NCBI RefSeq assembly: GCF_014197855.1
Contig: NZ_JACIGJ010000004.1
Coordinates: forward strand, 332,260-396,259
DNA: 64,000 nucleotides
Direction: 5' to 3'
From: Roseospira marina
Lineage (GTDB): Bacteria > Pseudomonadota > Alphaproteobacteria > Rhodospirillales > Rhodospirillaceae
The translations under genes and the position numbers were made by a program. The notes below the pieces were generated by a model. That model was not told where the DNA came from. It saw only the letters and a list, made by a program, of their open reading frames with translations, and made no database searches. Position 1 is the stretch's first letter. Every line of letters starts with the position of its first letter. Positions 46,002-55,089 of this stretch are shown piece after piece.

Positions 46002-47681
46002 ATGGCCGCCTACCAGTACATCTACACCATGAAGAACCTGTCCAAGATCTACCCTGGGGGGCGGGAGATCCTGAAGGGCCTGACCCTCTCGTTCCTGCCC
46101 GGCGCCAAGATCGGCGTGCTGGGCCCGAACGGCGCCGGTAAGTCCACCGTGCTGCGCATCATGGCAGGCGAGGACCACGACATCGGCGGCGAGGCCTGGG
46201 CGGCGGACGGCGTGCGCGTCGGCTACCTCGCGCAGGAGCCGCATCTGGACCCGGCCAAGGACGTCATGGGCAACGTCATGGAGGGCGTCGGCGAGATCAA
46301 GGCGCTGATGGACCGGTTCGAGGAGGTCTCGGCCAAGTTCGGCGAGGTCACCGACGACGACGAGATGAACGCGCTGATGGCCGAGCAGGGCGAGCTTCAG
46401 GAGAAGATCGACGCCGCCGACGGCTGGGATATCGAGCGCCACGTCGAGATCGCCATGGATGCATTGCGCTGCCCCCCGGGTGATGCGGACGTCTCCAAGC
46501 TGTCCGGCGGTGAGAAGCGCCGGGTGGCGCTGTGCCGCCTGCTGCTGTCCAAGCCGGACATGCTGCTGCTGGACGAGCCGACCAACCACCTGGACGCGGA
46601 ATCGGTGGCGTGGTTGCAGCGCCATCTGGAGGAGTTCCCGGGCACCGTCGTGGCTGTCACCCACGACCGCTATTTCCTCGACAACGTCACGAGCTGGATC
46701 CTGGAGGTCGACCGCGGGCGCGGCATTCCCTACGAGGGCAACTACTCCACCTATCTGGAGCAGAAGGCCAAGCGCCTGGAGCAGGAGGCTCGCGAGGAGA
46801 AATCCCGCCAGCGCGCCATCAGCCAGGAACTGGAGTGGATCCGCTCGTCGCCCAAGGCCCGCCAGTCCAAGAGCAAGGCGCGTATCACGGCGTTCGACGA
46901 TCTGGTGAGTCGCGCCGCGGATCGTGGGCCGGAGCAGCTTTCGATCACCATTCCGCCCGGCGAGCGTCTGGGTGCCCGGGTGATCGAGGCCGAGGGCCTG
47001 ACCAAGGGCTTCGGCGACCGCCTGCTGGTCGAGGACCTGAACTTCAAGCTTCCGCCCGGTGGCATCGTCGGCGTCATCGGCCCGAACGGCGCCGGTAAGA
47101 CCACGCTGTTCCGCATGATCACCGGCCAGGAGATGCCGGACGCCGGCACTCTGACCATCGGCGACTCGGTCAAGCTGGGCTACGTGGATCAGAGCCGCGA
47201 CAGCCTCGACGCCAAGAAGACGGTGTGGGAGGAGATTTCCGACGGCCTGGACGAAATCGATCTGGGTAAGCGCAAGATCCCGTCGCGCGCCTATGTCGGC
47301 CAGTTCAACTTCAAGGGTCCGGACCAGCAGAAAAAGGTCGGCCAGCTCTCCGGTGGTGAGCGCAACCGCGTGCACCTCGCCAAGATGCTGAAGAGCCATG
47401 CCAACGTCCTGCTGCTCGACGAACCGACCAACGACTTGGACGTGGAAACCCTGCGCGCCTTGGAAGAGGCGTTGCTGGAGTTCCCGGGCTGCGCCGTTAT
47501 CATCTCGCACGATCGGTATTTCCTCGACCGTTTGGCGACGCACATCCTGGCCTTCGAGGGCGACAGCCACGTCGAGTGGTTCGAGGGCAACTTCGAAAGC
47601 TACCTGGAAGACAAGAAGCGCCGGCTGGGCGCGGACGCGGCCGAGCCGCACCGCATCAAGTACAAGCCGATCACACGATAG
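46002..47681 (+). CDS. ettA: energy-dependent translational throttle protein EttA (ABC-F)
   Basis: The 559-residue ABC-F protein has two ATPase domains without membrane segments. Walker [10 protein letters not shown] near residue 41 and GPNGAGKTT near 363. Signatures: KLSGGEKRR and QLSGGERNR. Walker [12 protein letters not shown] and [11 protein letters not shown]. EttA binds the ribosomal E site and gates elongation at low energy charge. The linker between the domains has the expected basic arm ([11 protein letters not shown]). The ribosome site is strong. Confidence 0.97.
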   Translation: MAAYQYIYTMKNLSKIYPGGREILKGLTLSFLPGAKIGVLGPNGAGKSTVLRIMAGEDHDIGGEAWAADGVRVGYLAQEPHLDPAKDVMGNVMEGVGEIKALMDRFEEVSAKFGEVTDDDEMNALMAEQGELQEKIDAADGWDIERHVEIAMDALRCPPGDADVSKLSGGEKRRVALCRLLLSKPDMLLLDEPTNHLDAESVAWLQRHLEEFPGTVVAVTHDRYFLDNVTSWILEVDRGRGIPYEGNYSTYLEQKAKRLEQEAREEKSRQRAISQELEWIRSSPKARQSKSKARITAFDDLVSRAADRGPEQLSITIPPGERLGARVIEAEGLTKGFGDRLLVEDLNFKLPPGGIVGVIGPNGAGKTTLFRMITGQEMPDAGTLTIGDSVKLGYVDQSRDSLDAKKTVWEEISDGLDEIDLGKRKIPSRAYVGQFNFKGPDQQKKVGQLSGGERNRVHLAKMLKSHANVLLLDEPTNDLDVETLRALEEALLEFPGCAVIISHDRYFLDRLATHILAFEGDSHVEWFEGNFESYLEDKKRRLGADAAEPHRIKYKPITR

Positions 47682-47760
47682 GGGCGGGGACGGCGGGCGC
47701 GGGCCTGTGGCATCCTGGGGCGGTTGATCGTTTCACCGCCGCAAGGAACTGCGCCCCGCC

Positions 47761-48354
47761 ATGCCGTCCGATCCCCCCGATAGTCCGTGGACGACGCAGT
47801 CCGAACGGGCGATCTACGCCAACCCCTGGATCACCGTCACCGAGTACGGCGTGCTCACGCCGGCCGGCACGCCCGGCATTTATGGGGTGGTCCGCTTCCG
47901 CAACGTGGCGGTCTGCGTGTTGCCGGTGGCCGCCGACGGCACGGTGACGCTGGTCGGCCAGTTTCGCTATCCGCTTCAGGCCTATAGCTGGGAGCTGCCG
48001 GAGGGGGGCTGCCCGGTGGGCACCGATCCGCTCGACGCCGCGCGGCGGGAGCTGCGGGAGGAGACCGGGCAGATCGCCGGCGGCTGGTCCGAAATCCTGC
48101 GTCTGCACCTGTCCAACTGCGTCAGCGACGAGGCGGGCGTCTCGTTCCTGGCCTGGAACCTCGCCGAGGGCCCCAGCGATCCGGATGAGACCGAGCGCCT
48201 GGAGGTGCGCCGCGTGCCGTTCGTCGAAGCCGTGCGCATGGCCGAGACCGGCGCCATCACCGATGGGCACAGCATCGCGACCCTGTTTCGGGCCCGCCTG
48301 ATGGCGCTGGAGGGGCGGCTGCCGCCCGCCGTGGCGGACGCCCTTGCATATTAG
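47761..48354 (+). CDS. Nudix hydrolase
   Basis: The 197-residue protein resembles ADP-ribose pyrophosphatases. Its Nudix box reads GGCPVGTDPLDAARRELREE, so the first Glu of Gx5Ex7REUxEE is replaced by Thr, but the metal-binding REUxEE part is intact. The preceding FRYPLQAYSWELPEG and following ETGQIAGGWSEILRLHLS fit the ADP-ribose group. The substrate is unproven. It follows ettA by 80 bp in the same direction and may be cotranscribed. Confidence 0.88.
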   Translation: MPSDPPDSPWTTQSERAIYANPWITVTEYGVLTPAGTPGIYGVVRFRNVAVCVLPVAADGTVTLVGQFRYPLQAYSWELPEGGCPVGTDPLDAARRELREETGQIAGGWSEILRLHLSNCVSDEAGVSFLAWNLAEGPSDPDETERLEVRRVPFVEAVRMAETGAITDGHSIATLFRARLMALEGRLPPAVADALAY

Positions 48355-48463
48355 CAAACATTAATGTAGTGGACTCTTAACACGATCGCGGGGCGCGGTT
48401 TCAAACCCCCAGGCGATCACGATCGTCCGAACAGGACTCGAGCCGATCAAGGAGTCTGCTCCC

Positions 48464-49495
48464 ATGAGCGAGGCAAGCGCGACGTTTTCTCCATCTCAAA
48501 CCCCGCACCCCTCTTCGGCAGCGCCCGCCGATGCGGCGCGGGTCGGCGGCAACTGGCTGATGCATGTTCCCATACCGCTGTTCGCGCTGGTGATGGGCAC
48601 CGCCGGCCTCGGTATCACTTGGCGGAAGGCGCACGAGGTCCTGGGCGTGCCCTCCGTCATCGGCGAGGCGGTGCTGGCGCTGGCGGCGGCGTGCTTCGTG
48701 GCCATCGTTCTATTGTACGGGCTGAAGGCGGTGCTCCACCCCAAGGAAGCCATGGTGGAGTTCAACCACCCCGTCCGGTCCAGCTTCTTCCCTGCGGTGT
48801 CCATCAGCCTGCTGTTGTTGGCGCTGGCCGCCGGTCCCTACTCGCATCACCTGACGCTCGGCCTGTGGGGTGTCGGTGCGGCCCTTCACCTGACCTTCAC
48901 GTTGCGGCTGATCGGGCGCTGGATTGTGCACAATCAGCAGATCAATCACTCGAATCCCGCTTGGTTTATTCCTGTGGTCGGCAACGTTCTGGTGCCGCTG
49001 GCGGGGGTGCGGCTGGGCTTCACCGAGATCTCGTGGTTCTTCTTCGCCATCGGCATGGTGTTCTGGATCGTGCTGTTCACGATCGTGTTCTACCGGATCG
49101 TGTTTCACGATCAGCTTCCGGCCAAGTTCATGCCGACGCTGTTCATCCTGATTGCGCCGCCCGCGATCGGGTTCTTGTCCTATGTGGCGCTGAACGGCGG
49201 CGTCGTGGACGGATTTGCGCGCGTGCTGATCTACGTGGCGCTGTTCATCACCATGCTGAACTTCACGCTGGTGAGGCAGTTCCTGCGCGTGCCGTTCTAC
49301 GTGTCCTGGTGGGCTTATACGTTCCCCATGGCGGCGGTCAGCGTGGCTTCGATGGAGTTCCACCGCCTGAACGGTTACGACGAGATGTCGTTTATCTGTA
49401 TGGGGCTCGTGACGGTGACCACGCTCGTCATCACCACCGTGTTCTTGCGCACCCTGGTGGCGCTGGTGCAGGGCAAGCTGTTCGTGCCGGACTGA
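48464..49495 (+). CDS. SLAC1/TehA-family anion channel or transporter
   Basis: The 343-residue protein has ten predicted membrane helices, as in TehA and plant SLAC1. After a polar 30-residue start come IPLFALVMGTAGLGITW, FNHPVRSSFFPAVSIS, HSNPAWFIPVVGNVLVPLAG and WWAYTFPMAAVSVASMEF. Family members pass anions or C4-dicarboxylates; the link to tellurite is not diagnostic. The gating Phe is expected on helix 5. A strong AAGGAG ribosome site precedes it. The 109 bp upstream are AT-rich and hold the palindrome ACATTAATGT, probably part of a promoter. Confidence 0.9.
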   Translation: MSEASATFSPSQTPHPSSAAPADAARVGGNWLMHVPIPLFALVMGTAGLGITWRKAHEVLGVPSVIGEAVLALAAACFVAIVLLYGLKAVLHPKEAMVEFNHPVRSSFFPAVSISLLLLALAAGPYSHHLTLGLWGVGAALHLTFTLRLIGRWIVHNQQINHSNPAWFIPVVGNVLVPLAGVRLGFTEISWFFFAIGMVFWIVLFTIVFYRIVFHDQLPAKFMPTLFILIAPPAIGFLSYVALNGGVVDGFARVLIYVALFITMLNFTLVRQFLRVPFYVSWWAYTFPMAAVSVASMEFHRLNGYDEMSFICMGLVTVTTLVITTVFLRTLVALVQGKLFVPD

Positions 49496-49534
49496 CGCCG
49501 TCCGCGAACACTCCAGACCGTATCCCGGACATGG

Positions 49535-49569
49535 ACACGGCCCCGGCGCGAATGGCGTTGGGGCCGTGT
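49535..49569 (+). terminator. terminator-like hairpin after the SLAC1/TehA gene
   Basis: ACACGGCCCC pairs exactly with GGGGCCGTGT around a 15-base loop, 40 bp after the stop codon. It has no T-run. It also faces the 3' end of flaF on the other strand. Confidence 0.6.
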
Positions 49570-49639
49570 GCTGGTCACTGTGGGCGGATGAGGGCGTTGG
49601 GGCAGAGCGGGCCGGACGATGACGGCGCGCGCGTCGTGC

Positions 49640-50062
49640 TTACACCGAGGTCGCGCCGAGGGGCGTGTGGGGCGGCGGCGTGGGATCGACGGCCGGCTGC
49701 TGGTCCTTGAGGCCGGCGGCGAGATTCCGGTTGATGGAAATCAGAATGTCGAGGTCGGCCGGATCGACCGAACGCAGGGCCTTGGACGTCTGTTTGTCCA
49801 CGAAGATCGACAGGCTCATGATGTTGCCCTTGATGTCGCTGGGCAGCGCGTTGTTCGGGTCCATGATATCGGCCTGGAGGATGGTCCAGAACAACTGATT
49901 GAATCGCAGGGCCTGGGATCGCAGCGCAACGTCCTCAGAATTCCTTTGGGATTCCTCCATCATCGCCGAGGCCTTGATGAACGCCATGGCCTCCGCTTCC
50001 CGAGGCGTCATCTGCTGACGCTTCTGCGCCGTCTGGTAGGCCTTCAATTGTTCGTTGGCCAT
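49640..50062 (-). CDS. flaF: flagellar biosynthesis regulator FlaF
   Basis: The 140-residue protein starts MANEQLKAYQTAQKRQQMTPREAEA and has the FlaF pattern NSEDVALRSQALRFNQLFWTILQADI ... LPSDIKGNIMSLSIFVDKQT. FlaF promotes flagellin translation and secretion in alphaproteobacteria, opposite to FlbT. Its first 43 codons overlap the end of flbT in another frame, so its translation probably depends on flbT. No flagellin gene is nearby. A Pro-rich tail (PAVDPTPPPHTP) closes it. Confidence 0.93.
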   Translation of the reverse strand: MANEQLKAYQTAQKRQQMTPREAEAMAFIKASAMMEESQRNSEDVALRSQALRFNQLFWTILQADIMDPNNALPSDIKGNIMSLSIFVDKQTSKALRSVDPADLDILISINRNLAAGLKDQQPAVDPTPPPHTPLGATSV

Positions 50063-50447
50063 CGTTCGCCGTCTCCGCTTCGTACTCGATCAGCTTCTTG
50101 CAGATCTTGAGGGCCTTGTAGTGGTCCCCCTCGATGATCCGCTTCGACATCTCCGTCGACAATTCGACCCCGCGCTCATCAACAGCCATGTCCAGAATAT
50201 GATTCAGGAGCGGGACGTAAAAGTCATGGAACCGAACCTGCTGCTCGGGGTGCAGATACATGTCCAGGATCAGGTAATAGATCTGCTTGGCAGGGGTGTC
50301 CGCATCTTCCTTTTTCAGTACGTCTTTTTGGCGCACCACGGGAACGCGATTATGGATCACCAACTCCGCTTTGCCCGAGCCGTTGGAGATGACTGCTGAC
50401 CCAATGATAACTTTCTCATTGGGTTTCAAGGTGATCTTGAGAGGCAT
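49935..50447 (-). CDS. flbT: flagellin synthesis repressor FlbT
   Basis: The 170-residue protein has the FlbT domain (about residues 1-125): PLKITLKPNEKVIIGSAVISN, AKQIYYLILDMYLHPE and EGDHYKALKICKKLIEYE. FlbT binds flagellin mRNA and limits its translation when assembly stalls. The family usually ends near residue 130-145. Here a Gly/Asp-rich tail (DDASGSGGHGVHQGLGDDGG) continues into flaF for 128 bp. The tail has no conserved sequence that I recognise and may exist because both frames are read. The ATG follows a weak ribosome site. Confidence 0.92.
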   Translation of the reverse strand: MPLKITLKPNEKVIIGSAVISNGSGKAELVIHNRVPVVRQKDVLKKEDADTPAKQIYYLILDMYLHPEQQVRFHDFYVPLLNHILDMAVDERGVELSTEMSKRIIEGDHYKALKICKKLIEYEAETANDGQRTIEGLPDGAEASADDASGSGGHGVHQGLGDDGGIPKEF

Positions 50448-50634
50448 GGTACCGCACGCAGGTTGACAGATCGTTACCGGCGGGACCGGACCGACGCAGA
50501 AGGAGCGACCGATCCCCAGACTATGCACCAACCGGGGATAACGCACCAGCGCTACGGGCATCCATACGCGATCCCACCTCCGTATGGGGGATCGTACGCC
50601 AAACGCCGCCGGCCGCGGTCGGCGGCGACGAGGG

Positions 50635-51222
50635 TCAGACGATCCGGCAGACGTCGGCGAACGCCGGGCGCGGCGAGCGGGGAAACAGCGGCGTCGGATC
50701 GCCGTAACCCAGGTTCAGGAGGAAGTTCGATCGCCACGTCGTGCCCTCCAGGAACGTCGCGTCGACCTTCGCCTGATCGAAGCCACTCATCGGGCCGCAG
50801 TCCAGACCGAGCGCGCGGGCCGCCAGGATCAGATAGCCGCCCTGGAGGGTCGCGTTCCGGAACGCCGTTTCCTCGGTGAACGCCGGTTTGCCGTCGAACC
50901 AGGCTTTGGCGTCCGCGTGCGGGAACAGCGTCGGCAGCGTCTCGGGGAACGCCAGGTCCTCGCACACGATCACCGTCACCGGCGCTGTCATGGTCTTGGG
51001 CCGGTTGCCCTCCGTCAGGCAGGGCTCAAGCTTGGCCTTGGCCTCTGGGCTCTTGATGAACACGAACCGGGCGGGCTGGCAGTTGGCGCTGGTGGGCGCC
51101 ATTTTCACCAGGGTGTGCAGCCGCTCCAGTGTGCTGTCGTCGACCGCTCGATCCTGCCATTGCCAATGCGTGCGCGCTTCCAGGAACAAGGCGTCGAGTG
51201 CGGTCGCGTCGAGAGCCGACAT
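50635..51222 (-). CDS. nitroreductase-family malonic semialdehyde reductase-like protein
   Basis: The 195-residue flavoprotein matches the RutE/HadB group: [21 protein letters not shown] near residue 35, [23 protein letters not shown] near 127 and [21 protein letters not shown] near the end. Such enzymes reduce 3-oxopropanoate or nitro and quinone compounds with NAD(P)H and FMN. No other pyrimidine-degradation gene is here, so the physiological substrate is open. It is the last gene before an intergenic region of about 190 bp. Confidence 0.9.
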   Translation of the reverse strand: MSALDATALDALFLEARTHWQWQDRAVDDSTLERLHTLVKMAPTSANCQPARFVFIKSPEAKAKLEPCLTEGNRPKTMTAPVTVIVCEDLAFPETLPTLFPHADAKAWFDGKPAFTEETAFRNATLQGGYLILAARALGLDCGPMSGFDQAKVDATFLEGTTWRSNFLLNLGYGDPTPLFPRSPRPAFADVCRIV

Positions 51223-51276
51223 GTACGAAATCCCTTCTGGTCAAGGAAGCGCGGGGTGCGGGGCAGGGGGGCGTGG

Positions 51277-51825
51277 TCAGAGAACGGCCTCGACCGCCTC
51301 CACCTCGGGCACGTAGTGGCGCAGCATATTCTCGATGCCGTGCTTCAACGTGGCCGTCGAGCTTGGGCAGCCGGAGCAGGCGCCGCGCATGTGCAGGAAC
51401 ACCACGCCGTCGCGGAAGTCGTGGAAGATGATGTCTCCGCCGTCCTGCGCCACGGCCGGCCGCACGCGGGTGTCGAGCAGCTCGCGGATCTGGCGCACGA
51501 CCGGGCTGTCCGCCTCGGGCGCGTCCTCGTCGTTGGCGCTGTCCAGCAGCACCGCCTCGCCGGCGGTGAAGTGGTCCATGATCGCGCCCAGTACCATCGG
51601 CTTGACCACCTGCCAGTCGGCCGGATCGGCCTTGCTGACGGCGATGAAGTCCGCGCCCAGGAACACCGCCGCCACACCGTCGATTCGGAACAGCCGCGAC
51701 GCCAGGGGCGAGCGCGTGGCCTCCTCCGGTGTGTCGAACTGCGCCGTGCCCGATCCCAGCACAGTGCGGCCGGGCAGGAACTTCAGGCTGGCCGGATTCG
51801 GGGTCTGCTCGGTCTGGATGAACAT
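51277..51825 (-). CDS. NifU-like Fe-S cluster carrier (Nfu type)
   Basis: The 182-residue protein has an N-terminal Nfu_N domain (MFIQTEQTPNPASLKFLPGR) and a C-terminal NifU domain with the Fe-S site in CSGCPSSTATLKHGIENML. It carries [4Fe-4S] clusters to client proteins. GGAGGACC gives a strong start. The nitroreductase gene is 54 bp downstream on the same strand, so a shared transcript is possible. Confidence 0.95.
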   Translation of the reverse strand: MFIQTEQTPNPASLKFLPGRTVLGSGTAQFDTPEEATRSPLASRLFRIDGVAAVFLGADFIAVSKADPADWQVVKPMVLGAIMDHFTAGEAVLLDSANDEDAPEADSPVVRQIRELLDTRVRPAVAQDGGDIIFHDFRDGVVFLHMRGACSGCPSSTATLKHGIENMLRHYVPEVEAVEAVL

Positions 51826-51976
51826 GGAAACGGGTCCTCCTCGACGAAACGCGCGCGGCGGAATGAGGCACGCGACCGGAACCGGGCAAAACGCCCGTGT
51901 CGGACCGGACATAAGACGCCGGTCGGTTTCAATCAAGACCAGATTGGTCGGGTATTGCGGGCTGGGGCCGGTGCCC

Positions 51977-52360
51977 TCACGGATCCCGAGATTTGCCCGC
52001 CCGGGTCAGGTCGGCGAGGTAGCCTTCCCACCGCGCGTTGCGGGTTTCCGCCAGATCCCAGAGGTAATCCCAGCTGTAGATGCCGGTGTCGTGCAGGTCG
52101 TCGAACAGGATGCGAAGGGCGTAATGGCCAATCGGTTCCAGGTCCATGATGCCGACGTAGCGCCGGCCGCCCACCACCTGCCGCTGGTCGGGCGAGTGGC
52201 CCTGGACCTCGGCCGAGGGGCTGAACACCCGCAGATACTCGGCGGGCAACACATGCACCGTCCCGTCGCCGTAGGTCAGCGTCAGGGTGCGGTCGGCCCG
52301 GCTGACGGCGATGTCGGCCGGGACCCGCCGCGACCCGGTGTGCGCGGCGGAGTCCGTCAT
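51977..52360 (-). CDS. DUF971 (GBBH-like N-terminal) protein
   Basis: The 127-residue protein matches the DUF971 fold, the zinc-binding domain found at the front of gamma-butyrobetaine hydroxylase: [64 protein letters not shown]. Stand-alone versions have been linked to Fe-S cluster assembly, which fits the Nfu gene nearby. It overlaps the Trm112-like gene by the ATGA arrangement, so both are translated together. Confidence 0.9.
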   Translation of the reverse strand: MTDSAAHTGSRRVPADIAVSRADRTLTLTYGDGTVHVLPAEYLRVFSPSAEVQGHSPDQRQVVGGRRYVGIMDLEPIGHYALRILFDDLHDTGIYSWDYLWDLAETRNARWEGYLADLTRAGKSRDP

Positions 52361-52614
52361 GCCGCCGGCTCGCCCGGACTGGTGTCGGCGCCGTCGAGGC
52401 GACGGGCCTCGTCGATCAGCATGATCGGCACGCCGTCGCGGATCGGGTAGGCGAGACCGGCCTGGCGGCTGATCAGCTCGCGGCGCTCGCGGTCGTATTC
52501 CAACGGCCCCTTGCCGAGCGGACAGACCAGGATCTCCAGCAGGCGCGGGTCAATCGAGGTGTCATCGCCGTCGGCCAGCGGGGCGGTGGTGGCGTTGGGG
52601 GGGGTATCGGTCAT
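52357..52614 (-). CDS. Trm112 family protein
   Basis: The 85-residue protein has the Trm112/YcaR pattern [50 protein letters not shown]. Only one Cys of the zinc site is kept (VCPLGKG), as in many bacterial members. Its role in bacteria is uncertain; in other organisms it activates methyltransferases. It is the leader of the pair with DUF971. Confidence 0.93.
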   Translation of the reverse strand: MTDTPPNATTAPLADGDDTSIDPRLLEILVCPLGKGPLEYDRERRELISRQAGLAYPIRDGVPIMLIDEARRLDGADTSPGEPAA

Positions 52615-52733
52615 GCCGTGTCCTCGGGATAGGGTCGCGATCGGCCCGGACCATACACCGCCGAACGCGCGGCGACTACCAGGGAGCCGCGAGATGGGAG
52701 CTGCGGGAGACTCGCCGGGTTTCGGGGCGCGGG

Positions 52734-53399
52734 CTACTGGGGTGCCGTGCCGCCGGACGACGACTCCATGGCGCCCATTTCCAGCAGCGCCAGCAACAGG
52801 TCCGCCCGATCCTGAGGGGTCTCCGCCTCCAGCAACGCCTGCTTCTCGCGCGGCTCGAACGGGCAGACCATGGCCAGCGACGTCAGCAGGGGCCGTGTTT
52901 CGACCTCGCGCATGATGTCCCAGTTGAAGGATAGACCGTGGCGGCTGGCGAACGGCTTGAGCACGGTGAACAACCGGTCGCGGTCGATCTCCGCCGTCTT
53001 CGAGTCGTCTAAATCTTGGGCGAACCCACTGTAGTCCGCGGTGACCCGACGGTAGCCCCGGTGTAGCGGGAGCTCCTGGGTGATGCGAAACCGGTTGAGC
53101 CCCAGCAGGGTGATGGTCAGTCGTCCGTCCGGCGTTTCCTCATAGGCGACGATGCGCCCCAGACAGGCGATCTCGTACACGTCCGGCTCGGATTCCTCGG
53201 CCTCGCCAGAGGCCGCCCGCGGCTGCACCATCGCCATCATGCGCCCGTTCGCCAGCGCGTCCTGCACCAGATTGAGGTAGCGGGGTTCGAAGATGTTGAG
53301 CGGGAGCCGCCCGCCCGGGATCAGAAGCACCCCGGTGAGCGGAAACACCGCGACCGTCTCGGGCAGTTCGTCGAAGCGGGGCTGAAAAGCACGCACCAT
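52734..53399 (-). CDS. LON peptidase substrate-binding domain protein
   Basis: The 221-residue protein is a stand-alone LON N-terminal domain without ATPase or protease parts: [73 protein letters not shown] and [18 protein letters not shown] ending. The function of such proteins is not settled. It follows the YbbN-like gene by 46 bp and is probably cotranscribed; in many alphaproteobacteria the two genes occur together. Confidence 0.93.
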   Translation of the reverse strand: MVRAFQPRFDELPETVAVFPLTGVLLIPGGRLPLNIFEPRYLNLVQDALANGRMMAMVQPRAASGEAEESEPDVYEIACLGRIVAYEETPDGRLTITLLGLNRFRITQELPLHRGYRRVTADYSGFAQDLDDSKTAEIDRDRLFTVLKPFASRHGLSFNWDIMREVETRPLLTSLAMVCPFEPREKQALLEAETPQDRADLLLALLEMGAMESSSGGTAPQ

Positions 53400-53445
53400 G
53401 CCGTCGTCCTTACGGTGGCGTCCTCGCGGTGGTTAGACGGGCGGG

Positions 53446-54366
53446 TCAGGCAAACACCAGCGACGACAAGCGCCGCCGGCCGGATGCGGCCACGGGATCG
53501 CCGGGGCCGAGGGCCTCGAAGATCTTCAGCAGGCGCTGACGGGCGGCGTCCTCGCTCCATGTGCGGTCGCGCCAGAACAGCTCCAGCAGTTCGTCGACCG
53601 CCGCCTCGACCTGATCGGCCGCGTACAGCGCGTTGGCGAGGTCGTAGCGGGCCTGATGGTCGTTCGGGTCCGCGTCGACCTTGGTGCGTAATTCGGCGAC
53701 GGGGCCGGCCGTCTCCTGTGACAGCTCCAGCTTCATCTTCGCGGCCGCGATGTCCGGATCCTTCAGGTAGTCTTCCGGCAGCTGGGCGATGATCTGGGCC
53801 GCTTCGCCGTTCTGACCGTTGGCAATCAGGGCCCGCAGATAGCCCCCGATGGCCTTGGCGTTGCCCTGGTCGTGCTCCAGAATCTGACGGTAGGCAACCA
53901 GGGCGCCCTCGAAGTCCCCGCCGTCGAGGATCTGCTTGGCCTCCTCCAGCGCCGCGTCGATCGGGTTGGAGGCGCCGCCGGTCAGGCCGGACAGGAACTG
54001 TTTGAGCTGGCTTTCCGGCAGCGCCCCGGCAAACGCATCGATCGGCTGGCCCTGCTTGAAGCCGTAGACCGTGGGAACCGACTGGACCCGAAGCTGCGCC
54101 GCGAGCTGCTGGTTTTCGTCCACGTTGATCTTCACCATGCGGACGGCGCCGTTCATCTGGCGCACCAGCTTTTCCAGCATGGGGCCGAGCGTTTTGCAGG
54201 GTTCGCACCAGGGCGCCCAGAAATCGACGACCACCGGCACCGACTTCGATGCCTCGATCACGTCGGTCATGAAGGTTTCGGTGGTGCCCTCCTTGATGAG
54301 GTCGCCGCCGTCCGTTGGGGCCGAGGTGCTGACGGTGGTGCCCTCGCCGTCGAGAATCAAAGCCAT
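53446..54366 (-). CDS. YbbN/CnoX-like thioredoxin with tetratricopeptide repeats
   Basis: The 306-residue protein has an N-terminal thioredoxin domain (VVVDFWAPWCEPCKTLGPML; active site CEPC) and a C-terminal TPR-like region from about residue 135. Helical repeats such as FEGALVAYRQILEHDQGN and QARYDLANALYAADQVE mark the latter. Homologues protect proteins from chlorine or oxidative stress and hand them to GroEL. Unlike E. coli YbbN, both cysteines of CxxC are present, so it may also act as an oxidoreductase. A GTGATCGTGGTCC-like direct repeat stands just upstream. Confidence 0.94.
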   Translation of the reverse strand: MALILDGEGTTVSTSAPTDGGDLIKEGTTETFMTDVIEASKSVPVVVDFWAPWCEPCKTLGPMLEKLVRQMNGAVRMVKINVDENQQLAAQLRVQSVPTVYGFKQGQPIDAFAGALPESQLKQFLSGLTGGASNPIDAALEEAKQILDGGDFEGALVAYRQILEHDQGNAKAIGGYLRALIANGQNGEAAQIIAQLPEDYLKDPDIAAAKMKLELSQETAGPVAELRTKVDADPNDHQARYDLANALYAADQVEAAVDELLELFWRDRTWSEDAARQRLLKIFEALGPGDPVAASGRRRLSSLVFA

Positions 54367-54758
54367 CGGTCTGTCCGTCTCATGCGTTCGGGTGATCGTG
54401 GTCCGGGTGATCGTTATCCGGCTGTCGTGGTTCGGGGCGCCCACCGCGGTGTTGGGGCCCGGCCCGTGTGCGCTCATACTTGGTTCGAAGCGGGCGCGGA
54501 AGCAAGGGCGGAGGCGCTGTCCAGGGCGTTAACGGGGCGGGGGGCGCCGTCGCGAACCGGCTGAGGCGGTTTTTTTGCCCAACCCGCAAATTCGGTGTTG
54601 CAATGCCGCGAGCGCTGAGTATAGTCGCGCTCCTCGACGGGGCACGGCGCTCCACGGCGCCGCCACCCAGCCTCGTCGACCCTGTGAAAAGCTCTTGAAA
54701 AACCTCTTGAAACGCGGACCTTCCGCAGGGTAATTAAGGGGCCAACACAGGAACGGAT
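54367..54758. other. intergenic region between ybbN and tRNA-Gly
   Basis: This 392-bp stretch contains the promoters of the ybbN-like operon (leftward) and of the tRNA (rightward). TTGAAA and TTGAAACG at about 54694-54710, followed by TAATTAAGG at 54731, could be the tRNA promoter. I see no gene. Confidence 0.4.
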
Positions 54759-54833
54759 GCGGGCGTAGCTCAGGGGTAGAGCACAACCTTGCCAAGGTTG
54801 GGGTCGTGAGTTCGAATCTCATCGCCCGCTCCA
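54759..54833 (+). tRNA. tRNA-Gly (anticodon GCC)
   Basis: The gene has a complete cloverleaf: acceptor arms GCGGGCG/CGCCCGC, D arm GCTCAGGGGTAGAGC, anticodon stem CAACC/GGTTG with loop TTGCCAA, and T arm GTGAGTTCGAATCTCAT. CCA is encoded at the 3' end. An intrinsic terminator follows 25 bp later. tRNA genes are frequent integration sites, and the CRISPR array begins 257 bp downstream, but no duplicated 3' end is seen here. Confidence 0.97.
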
Positions 54834-54858
54834 GTTTTAAGGCCTGATAAGGCTTTCG

Positions 54859-54887
54859 AAAACGGCTCCCGAAAGGGGGCCGTTTTT
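54859..54887 (+). terminator. terminator of the tRNA-Gly gene
   Basis: AAAACGGCTCCC pairs with GGGGGCCGTTTT (one G-T pair) around GAAA and runs into a T5 tract. It ends the tRNA transcript ahead of the CRISPR region. The following 200 bp (54888-55089) contain no gene I can support. Confidence 0.92.
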
Positions 54888-55089
54888 GCTTACATGAGCC
54901 AGTAAGAAGGGCTGTGTAAGCGCGGTGTACGCAGGGGCGCCAAACAAAAATGCGCCAACCCGACTGCACCTCGCCGCGCATGTGGGCGCGCGCTGGGTCA
55001 CTCGGCCGCCGACAGATCCCCGAAACATGCGTTTGCTGATCTCGTCCCAGACGTATCATCAGGCCAACGGCGCGGCAGGCGATGCTGCC

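Noticed and set aside
48464..49495. Tellurite resistance as the role of the TehA-like gene
   Set aside because: There is no tehB or ter gene, and the family as a whole are anion channels or dicarboxylate transporters.
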